From positions 26,104-90,103 of the forward strand of contig NZ_BDQM01000015.1 in the NCBI RefSeq assembly GCF_002207865.1: DNA of 64,000 bases, given 5' to 3'. Under the pieces are notes generated by a model, which searched no databases, was not told the DNA's origin, and saw only the letters and a list, made by a program, of their open reading frames with translations. Both the position numbers and the translations under genes were made by a program. Origin of the DNA: Colwellia marinimaniae. GTDB taxonomy: Bacteria; Pseudomonadota; Gammaproteobacteria; Enterobacterales; Alteromonadaceae. This document shows, piece by piece, positions 58,007 to 64,000 of this stretch (position 1 is the first letter of the stretch; each line of letters begins with the position of its first letter).

Positions 58007-58215
58007 TCCTCTCGCACGTAAATATTCGGAAAGTACTTTTTAGTCTAAAAAACAACAATAAATAATTAAGCCATCAGTACTCTTATTATTACTTCTTTAT
58101 TTATGAAATATATAAGATGATTCGTCAAGTGTTGGTGGAAAAATAAACAATAAAACTCTATCAAAAGAGCTTTTAATACTTTTATGCGATAAAGAAAAAG
58201 ACTGCCAGTTGATTA

Positions 58216-58521
58216 CTAACTAATTTTGATACGCACAACCGACATGATCTCAATATTGAAGCCAGCAATGTTCTCACTTTCAGGGTAATAAGTTAAATTG
58301 ACTCTTTGTCCCTGCAAATTTTTGTAACGCTTTTTTCGTTTGTATTTGAACGGCACATCAATAGTATCTAACATCAGAGTATTGATTATCCAATCATCAC
58401 ACTCTCGCTGCACATGAGAGTTCACTTTCATGTTTTCACTATGCACCAATTTATCATGCTTTTTCACCAGTTTTTCAGTGGCATTTTTTTTGCTAAGCGT
58501 TTTTTTTATAATAGAAGGCAT
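58216..58521 (-). CDS. Small basic hypothetical protein
   Basis: 101 residues, Lys-rich (KKTLSKKNATEKLVKKHDK), with a central NTLMLDTIDVPFKYKRKKRYKNLQGQRVNLTYYP segment and a beta-like tail. No motif identifies it. Codon use and the position divergent from miaE suggest a real gene. Function unknown. Confidence 0.6.
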   Translation of the reverse strand: MPSIIKKTLSKKNATEKLVKKHDKLVHSENMKVNSHVQRECDDWIINTLMLDTIDVPFKYKRKKRYKNLQGQRVNLTYYPESENIAGFNIEIMSVVRIKIS

Positions 58522-58646
58522 AAAGTTGCTCTATGTAAGGTAAAAACAGATTTTGCTAGTATCTCAAGAAATAGGCTTTTAAAATAGCGTAATAAATCAA
58601 ATTTATTCAAACGAACTCCCTAGTTATATAGAGCAGAGATAAACAG

Positions 58647-59408
58647 ATGACCGAAGTAGAACAACTATTAATACCCATATTAAGCTTTTTATCATGCGAA
58701 ACACCTGAAAAATGGGTAGATGAAGCGAAGAAAGCCGAAAATTTACCGATAATTTTACGCGACCATCTAGCTTGTGAGCTTAAAGCCGGACAAACTGCGA
58801 TGTTTCTTCTTCGAAAGTATGCCATTGATAAAGCCAGTCACAAGGTGTTATTAGCATGGTTTGAACCTTATGAAGACTTTTTATATAGAAAAAAGGGTGA
58901 CTTAGCGTCTCTTGCTAATAAAAATAACCTCTCTAAAGCTATCCTGCCTAAAAATGATTCGCCGTATAGCCAAGATCTTATTGATAAAATGCTGCTGTTA
59001 ATTAAAGAGGAATTGCACCACTTTTACCAAGTCCTAGAAATTATGGTTAAGCGAGAGATTCCTTTTGATGGTATCACTGCCGGGCGCTATGCCAAAGGTA
59101 TGCTCAAACATGTAAAAACTTTTGAGCCCGATGCCTTGGTTGATAAATTAATTATTGGTGCCTTTATTGAAGCACGTTCGTGTGAGCGTTTCGCTAAGTT
59201 AGCGCCACATTTAGATGATGACTTAAATAAGTTTTATGTTTCGCTGTTACGCTCAGAAGCCCGTCACTACCAAGATTATTTAACATTGGCTAAACAAGTA
59301 GCAGGGCAGGATATTAGTGAGCGAGTAGCATACTTTGCCAACGTTGAAGCTGAGCTTGTTTTATCGCCTGATGAAGACTTTAAGTTTCATTCTGGCATGC
59401 CGGTTTAA
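58647..59408 (+). CDS. miaE: tRNA-(ms2io6A)-hydroxylase
   Basis: A 253-residue non-heme diiron monooxygenase that hydroxylates the isopentenyl group of ms2i6A37 in tRNA. Ferritin-like iron ligands are visible as DHLACELKAGQTAM, KEELHHFYQVLEIM, AFIEARSCERFAKLAP and RSEARHYQDYL (E and ExxH patterns). Length matches Salmonella MiaE (~270). Confidence 0.93.
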   Translation: MTEVEQLLIPILSFLSCETPEKWVDEAKKAENLPIILRDHLACELKAGQTAMFLLRKYAIDKASHKVLLAWFEPYEDFLYRKKGDLASLANKNNLSKAILPKNDSPYSQDLIDKMLLLIKEELHHFYQVLEIMVKREIPFDGITAGRYAKGMLKHVKTFEPDALVDKLIIGAFIEARSCERFAKLAPHLDDDLNKFYVSLLRSEARHYQDYLTLAKQVAGQDISERVAYFANVEAELVLSPDEDFKFHSGMPV

Positions 59409-59520
59409 GCAATTGTTACCGCTTTCATGCTAATCGATAGAATAATAAGTTAAGGTGTATTGTCCGTTATTGTCGTGATAATAATTTAAACGATGCGATA
59501 TGGGCAGGGGCTAGTATTTA

Positions 59521-60267
59521 CTACGTTAATGCTTGATTGAGTAATTCAATAGAGTTAGGTGTTACTTTTAGCCAAGCCCCCTGTTCGTACCAATCACCTA
59601 AGACAATACGTTGCGCGCTTTCGCCATTGGCGATAATTTTATGTACTGCAGGTCTATGTGTATGACCATGAATTAATAACTGGCTTTGGTAATGTTCTAG
59701 GCAGGCAATCACCTCGCTACCGGTAACATCCATTATCTCTTGTGATTTCACCGCCGTAGCGGCAGCGCTTTTTTTTCTATAATTAGCAGCCATATTTTTT
59801 CGAACAAATAATGGCAGACTTTTAACAATGGTTTGCCACCACCAAGAACGGGATTTTTTACGAAATTTTTGGTAATCAATGTCACGTGTGCATAAGGTAT
59901 CACCATGCATGATGACCACAGGTTGACCATAAAGATCGATAGTATCGATTTCAGGTAGCAGCTGCATGCTTGCTTGTTTAGCGTAACGCTGACCGATAAG
60001 AAAATCTCTATTACCGTGAATATAATAAACCTTGGTACCACATTGGCTGAGCGTAGTGAGCGCAGCAGCGATAGTTTTAAGGTAAGGGCTATCATCATCA
60101 TCGCCAACCCAAGCTTCAAACAAGTCGCCTAGGATATAAAGCTTTTCAGCATTAATAGCATCATTTTTTAAAAAACGTAAAAAACAGGCGGTTATATCCG
60201 GCCTGTTTTCACTTAAATGTAAATCAGCAATAAAATAACTTATTGCTGTTTTATTAGTTTCGGTCAT
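59521..60267 (-). CDS. lpxH: UDP-2,3-diacylglucosamine diphosphatase
   Basis: 248 residues from ATG 60267 (MTETNKTAISYFIADLHLSE); the frame is open to 60303 but that would overlap ppiB. Calcineurin-like metal motifs: DLHL, GDLFEAW, HGNRDFLIG, MHGDTL and HGHTHRPAVH. Makes lipid X in lipid A synthesis at the inner membrane. Thirteen bp downstream of ppiB and probably co-transcribed. Confidence 0.94.
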   Translation of the reverse strand: MTETNKTAISYFIADLHLSENRPDITACFLRFLKNDAINAEKLYILGDLFEAWVGDDDDSPYLKTIAAALTTLSQCGTKVYYIHGNRDFLIGQRYAKQASMQLLPEIDTIDLYGQPVVIMHGDTLCTRDIDYQKFRKKSRSWWWQTIVKSLPLFVRKNMAANYRKKSAAATAVKSQEIMDVTGSEVIACLEHYQSQLLIHGHTHRPAVHKIIANGESAQRIVLGDWYEQGAWLKVTPNSIELLNQALT

Positions 60268-60280
60268 TTTAATGCTAAGG

Positions 60281-60772
60281 CTACTCAACAATGGCCGATT
60301 CAATTAAGATGTCGTCTTTTGGCACATCGCCGTGACCATGATAAGTGCCTGTTTCAACTACAGCCATTTTATCGACGATATCCATACCTTCAACAACTTC
60401 AGCAAAAACACAGTATCCCCAGCCTTGGGTGTTTTCAGCAGTGAAATCAAGGAAGTTATTATCTGATAAATTGATAAAGAATTGTGATGAAGCAGAATGT
60501 GGCTCTTGAGTACGCGCCATTGCTAAAGTACCGCGTTTATTGCTGACACCATTGTTTGCTTCATTTTTAATATTGGCGCGAGATTCTTTTTCTTCTAAAC
60601 CAGGAATGAAACCACCGCCTTGTGCCATAAAACCTTTAATTACCCGATGAAATATTGTGCCATCATAGTGACCTTCTTCAACATATTGCTGAAAGTTTTT
60701 TGCGGAAATAGGTGCGTTATCGAAGTCTAATTCAATTTTAATATCGCCAAGGTTGGTTTTTAGTATGATCAT
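60281..60772 (-). CDS. ppiB: Cytoplasmic cyclophilin B peptidyl-prolyl isomerase
   Basis: A 163-residue cyclophilin: APISAKNFQQYVEEGHYDGTIFHRVIKGFMAQGG with the catalytic Arg in FHRVI, then LAMARTQEPHSASSQFFINL. No signal peptide, so cytoplasmic. Divergent from cysS and upstream of lpxH, as in E. coli. Confidence 0.97.
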   Translation of the reverse strand: MIILKTNLGDIKIELDFDNAPISAKNFQQYVEEGHYDGTIFHRVIKGFMAQGGGFIPGLEEKESRANIKNEANNGVSNKRGTLAMARTQEPHSASSQFFINLSDNNFLDFTAENTQGWGYCVFAEVVEGMDIVDKMAVVETGTYHGHGDVPKDDILIESAIVE

Positions 60773-60924
60773 AATTATCTCTTGTTAAGTTTTAATAAAT
60801 TAATTGCCACAATTGTACGCTAACTTGCTATAAAGTGCATTAGTCTTGATGATCCTTTAGATTTGTTCAGGTACAATCTACCGCCTAATCAAATAAAACT
60901 ACTCAGTCGGAGTCATAAAACCTT

Positions 60925-62334
60925 ATGTTGCAGATATACAACACTTTAAGTCGTAAAAAAGAAATCTTTACACCAATCAATGCAGGTAAAGTCGGCTTAT
61001 ATGTTTGTGGTTGCACAGTTTATGACTTATGCCATATAGGCCATGGTCGCACCTATATTAGCTTTGATAATATTGCTCGTTATCTACGTTTTTCCGGTTA
61101 TGAAGTGAATTATGTCCGTAACATTACGGATGTTGAAGACAAGATAATTAATCGTGCCAAAGATAATAATGAAACAACTGAGGCCTTAACTGAGCGTACC
61201 ATTGCGGCAATGCATCAAGATTTTGATGCACTTAATATGCTTCGACCTGATTTGGAGCCGAGAGTAACCACACACATGGATGAAATCATTACCATGATTG
61301 AAACCTTAGTGGCCAAAAAACATGCTTATGTTGCTGGTGATAACGCTAAAGCTACTGGGCAGGGCGATGTCTTGTTTGCGGTGGCTAGTTATGCGGACTA
61401 CGGTAAACTGAGTGGCCAAGATCTTGAACAATTACAAGCTGGCTCCCGTGTCGAAGTGGATAAAAATAAACATAACCCACTTGATTTTGTCCTATGGAAA
61501 TCGGCTAAACCGGGCGAGCCAAGTTGGTCATCTCCTTGGGGCGATGGACGTCCTGGTTGGCATATAGAATGTTCAGCCATGAGTGCCAAAGAGCTAGGTC
61601 ATCACTTTGATATTCATGGCGGTGGCTCTGACTTAACCTTTCCTCATCATGAAAATGAAATTGCACAAAGCTGTTGCGCCCTAGACACGGCTTATGTCAA
61701 TTACTGGATGCACACAGGTATGGTGCAAGTCGATCAAGAGAAAATGTCTAAATCATTAGGGAATTTTTTCACTATACGCGACGTTCTAGCGGAATACGAT
61801 GCCGAAACAGTACGCTTTTTCTTAACAACCGGTCATTATCGTAGTCAGTTAAACTATTCGATTGATAACTTAAAGCAAGCTAGGGCTTCGGTAGAGAGAA
61901 TTTACACATCGTTACGTGATGTAAATATTGATAAAGATTTTGTCTTGGATAGAGACGCAACGTTTGTGAAGAAATTTTGCCAAGTAATGGATGATGATTT
62001 TAATACGCCACAAGCATTAGCGGTATTTTTTGAACTATCAAAAGAATTAAATGTGGCGAAAGCGGCCAATAATGATGCCTTAGCAAGCGAGTTGGCGTCA
62101 ACATTAGTTGCTCTTGGTGATATTGTTGGCTTATTACAGCTTGATCCTGCTGCTTTCTTGCAAGGTGATAACGATAATGATGAAGTGGCGAAAATTGAAG
62201 CGCTTATTATGCAACGTAATCAAGCACGCACTGATAAAGATTGGCCCCTTGCTGATGATGCACGCGACAAACTTAATGCCATGAATATAGTGTTAGAAGA
62301 TAGCGCCGGTAAAACCACATGGCGTAAAGCTTAA
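60925..62334 (+). CDS. cysS: Cysteinyl-tRNA synthetase
   Basis: 469 residues. Zinc/Cys recognition [18 protein letters not shown] includes the HIGH box; the KMSKS loop reads [21 protein letters not shown] and [15 protein letters not shown] are also conserved. Charges tRNA-Cys. A 10-residue Asn/Asp-rich insertion ([10 protein letters not shown]) lies near the C terminus. Confidence 0.97.
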   Translation: MLQIYNTLSRKKEIFTPINAGKVGLYVCGCTVYDLCHIGHGRTYISFDNIARYLRFSGYEVNYVRNITDVEDKIINRAKDNNETTEALTERTIAAMHQDFDALNMLRPDLEPRVTTHMDEIITMIETLVAKKHAYVAGDNAKATGQGDVLFAVASYADYGKLSGQDLEQLQAGSRVEVDKNKHNPLDFVLWKSAKPGEPSWSSPWGDGRPGWHIECSAMSAKELGHHFDIHGGGSDLTFPHHENEIAQSCCALDTAYVNYWMHTGMVQVDQEKMSKSLGNFFTIRDVLAEYDAETVRFFLTTGHYRSQLNYSIDNLKQARASVERIYTSLRDVNIDKDFVLDRDATFVKKFCQVMDDDFNTPQALAVFFELSKELNVAKAANNDALASELASTLVALGDIVGLLQLDPAAFLQGDNDNDEVAKIEALIMQRNQARTDKDWPLADDARDKLNAMNIVLEDSAGKTTWRKA

Positions 62335-62394
62335 AGTACTTTAGCGTGGTTAAATAAAGTACTAAGCACGAAACATTAAACATTAAACAATAAA

Positions 62395-62426
62395 AAAGGG
62401 TGAATACTATCAAGTATTCACCCTTT
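62395..62426. terminator. Terminator between cysS and folD
   Basis: A perfect 14-bp stem AAAGGGTGAATACT/AGTATTCACCCTTT has an A-rich left flank and a short T run on the right. It can act for both convergent genes. Confidence 0.85.
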
Positions 62427-62493
62427 GTTGATTTTTACGCGTAAGTTAAAGCGTAAATAAGTACGTTTTATTAGTGGGTTTTAGCGCGTGTTG

Positions 62494-63348
62494 TTAATGA
62501 CTTGCTTGCTCACAAGCTATTAGGGTGTTTTCAATTAAGCTCGCCACTGTCATCGGACCGACACCACCGGGTACAGGGGTGATAAATGAGGCTCTATCTT
62601 TAGCCGTATCAAAGTCTACATCACCAACCAACTTACCGTTAGCTAAACGGTTAATACCAACATCTATCACTATTGCGCCTTCTTTAATCCATTCACCCGG
62701 AATAAAACCAGGTTTGCCAACGGCGACGACAATAAGGTCTGCATTACGCACTTTACCTTCTAAATCTCTAGTAAAACGATGCGTTGTTGTTACCGTGCAC
62801 TTGGCTAATAACAGTTCTAAACCCATAGGTCGACCGACAATGTTTGAAGCGCCAATAACAAGTGCGTCTAAACCTTTAGTTTCGACCCCCGTTGATTCAA
62901 TGAGCTTGATGATGCCTTTTGGTGTGCAGGGTCTTAGACCGGGTTGTCTTAATACTAACTTACCGACATTAGAGGGATGAAAACCGTCAACATCTTTACG
63001 TGGATTAATATGCTCGATAATTAAGTCGGCATTTAAACCTTTAGGTAAAGGCAGTTGTACCAAAATACCATCGATAGCATCATCATTATTTAATTCAGTT
63101 ACCAAGGCTATGAGCTCTTGCTCAGAGGTAGTGTTTGGTAAGTCATAAGAGCGGGAAATAAAGCCTACTTCATCACACGCTTTGCGCTTACTGCCGACAT
63201 AGACTTGTGAAGCGGGATCACAACCTACTAATATAACGGCTAAACCAGGCACTCTTTGACCGTTGTTAATGCGCTGGGTAACTTTCTCTTTAACTGAATC
63301 TCTAAGTTGTTTGGCAATTGCTTTGCCATCGATTAATGATGCTGTCAT
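62494..63348 (-). CDS. folD: Methylenetetrahydrofolate dehydrogenase / cyclohydrolase
   Basis: A 284-residue bifunctional enzyme interconverting methylene- and formyl-tetrahydrofolate. [14 protein letters not shown] carries the catalytic Lys; [40 protein letters not shown] and [19 protein letters not shown] are the family signatures. Length matches E. coli FolD (288). Convergent with cysS. Confidence 0.97.
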   Translation of the reverse strand: MTASLIDGKAIAKQLRDSVKEKVTQRINNGQRVPGLAVILVGCDPASQVYVGSKRKACDEVGFISRSYDLPNTTSEQELIALVTELNNDDAIDGILVQLPLPKGLNADLIIEHINPRKDVDGFHPSNVGKLVLRQPGLRPCTPKGIIKLIESTGVETKGLDALVIGASNIVGRPMGLELLLAKCTVTTTHRFTRDLEGKVRNADLIVVAVGKPGFIPGEWIKEGAIVIDVGINRLANGKLVGDVDFDTAKDRASFITPVPGGVGPMTVASLIENTLIACEQASH

Positions 63349-63924
63349 AACTCTGGTGTTGACCCTAGATTTAAGTGATAAAACGAGGTTATTTTGCCAT
63401 AAAGTACACCTCTATTGTAGGTTTACTTTATATAATATACCGATGTTACTTCAATATGCAGGATTCAGCTGGAATTAGAAACGCCTTTAGGTAAGGCCTT
63501 GATTGAAGAGAATAGTTATTGTTATTATCTAAATCAATAACGTAGCTTAAAGCGTTTGTAAAGCAGCCCGGTGGGGATATCTGAGCAAACCATGTTCATC
63601 GTTGCCTCTCTTTTTAATGGACAACCCTGAATAAAAACAGGCGCCTTGAACATGAATCGCTCAGATATGCTGAAACAGGTATTTTTATCTATCATGGCTA
63701 TTAGGCTAAAGGTGTCGTTCGATAGCGGTAAAATAATGCCAAGACTTTCGCTGTTTAAATAAAGCGCAAACGTAAGCTGTCTAGCTGAACAATTCAGCGA
63801 CTTGTATCAAAAGTGAGCGAACGGCTATTTTTTTATAAAAAAGGTTTGACTGAACGTAAGCAACTCGGTAATATCCGCACCCGTTGAAACGAGACAGTTT
63901 ACTGCTTGTTGAAACAGCATAAAT
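63349..63924. other. Long intergenic region between folD and tRNA-Pro
   Basis: 576 bp without a convincing gene. It should contain the folD promoter (minus) and the tRNA-Pro promoter (plus). The main structure is the inverted repeat at 63577-63668. Confidence 0.5.
63577..63668. repeat. Long inverted repeat, 22-bp arms
   Basis: The left arm (63577-63598) and the right arm (63647-63668) are complementary at 18 of 22 positions, in blocks ATATCTGAGC/GCTCAGATAT and ATGTTCA/TGAACAT. The bases GTGGGGATATCTGAG at 63571-63585 resemble the IS10-type right end at 25629-25643 (GTGGGGATCCCTCAG), so it may be a relic of a related element. Confidence 0.45.
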
Positions 63925-64000
63925 CGGTGATTAGCGCAGCTTGGTAGCGCACTTGGTTTGGGTCCAAGGGGTCGCAAGTTCGAATCTTGCATCACCGACC
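63925..64000 (+). tRNA. tRNA-Pro (anticodon TGG), last base outside the window
   Basis: Acceptor CGGTGAT/ATCACCG, D arm GCGC/GCGC with TTGGTA, anticodon stem CTTGG/CCAAG with loop TTTGGGT (anticodon TGG), T arm GCAAG TTCGAAT CTTGC, discriminator A, and CC of the encoded CCA. The final A would be base 64001. Confidence 0.95.

Noticed and set aside
1..64000. Multi-gene phage defence, toxin-antitoxin or secretion system
   Set aside because: No restriction, CRISPR-Cas, retron, CBASS, toxin-antitoxin or secretion gene sets were recognised; ratA alone is not treated as a toxin-antitoxin system.

Overview
The window is about 64 kb of a moderately AT-rich gammaproteobacterial chromosome. Gene content and order (epmC / NAD-kinase-like / yfcL / mnmC / fabB / pdxB / asd / fimV / truA / accD / folC / dedD / cvpA / purF, and grpE-dnaK-dnaJ next to nadK, recN, bamE, rnfH, ratA, smpB and ssrA) point to the Alteromonadales. 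I infer a Colwellia-like marine bacterium from protein flavour and AT-rich codon use; no 16S gene is present to confirm it.

Layout. 1-3.9 kb: the 5' part of transketolase, a MASE1/CHASE membrane protein ending in a degenerate histidine-kinase module, and a 45-codon small ORF. 3.9-7.6 kb: a decayed integrative element at the 3' end of tRNA-Arg(CCT). It is bounded by a 15-bp direct repeat, keeps an integrase fragment next to the tRNA, and carries a zinc-ribbon gene, a small ORF split by a 230-bp MITE-like element, a PEP-CTERM protein gene with a sigma-54-type promoter, and two orphan ORFs. 7.8-20.8 kb: alcohol dehydrogenase, a sigma-factor pseudogene with two in-frame stops, SOS-regulated umuDC, an FKBP isomerase, cydAB of the cyanide-insensitive type with a GbsR/MarR-like regulator, a purine phosphoribosyltransferase, a MerR regulator with a Cys-rich metal efflux permease, and a fused MFS/spermidine-synthase-like protein. 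20.8-25.7 kb: a low-density accessory stretch with coding relics, three poorly characterised genes and an intact IS10-group insertion sequence with a 9-bp target duplication.

25.9-36.1 kb: the stress and quality-control block. It holds tmRNA and SmpB (ribosome rescue), ratA-rnfH, bamE, recN with a LexA box, nadK, and grpE, dnaK and dnaJ, with sigma-32-type promoters before grpE and dnaK. 36.1-46.4 kb: a small palindromic repeat element, an Lrp/AsnC regulator, nhaA, epmC, an NAD-kinase-like protein, yfcL, mnmC, fabB with a FabR-like palindrome, pdxB and asd. 46.8-57.2 kb: a giant fimV with a highly homogenised tandem repeat array, then the conserved truA-accD-folC-dedD-cvpA-purF series. 57.4-64 kb: a Yip1-family protein, a small conserved-looking protein, miaE, lpxH-ppiB, cysS, folD and tRNA-Pro(TGG), cut one base short by the window end.

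No CRISPR array, rRNA operon or recognisable multi-gene defence system was seen. The most unusual content is the decayed tRNA-Arg element with its nested MITE, the FimV repeat array, the motif-less kinase-like sensor and the sigma factor with two nonsense codons.
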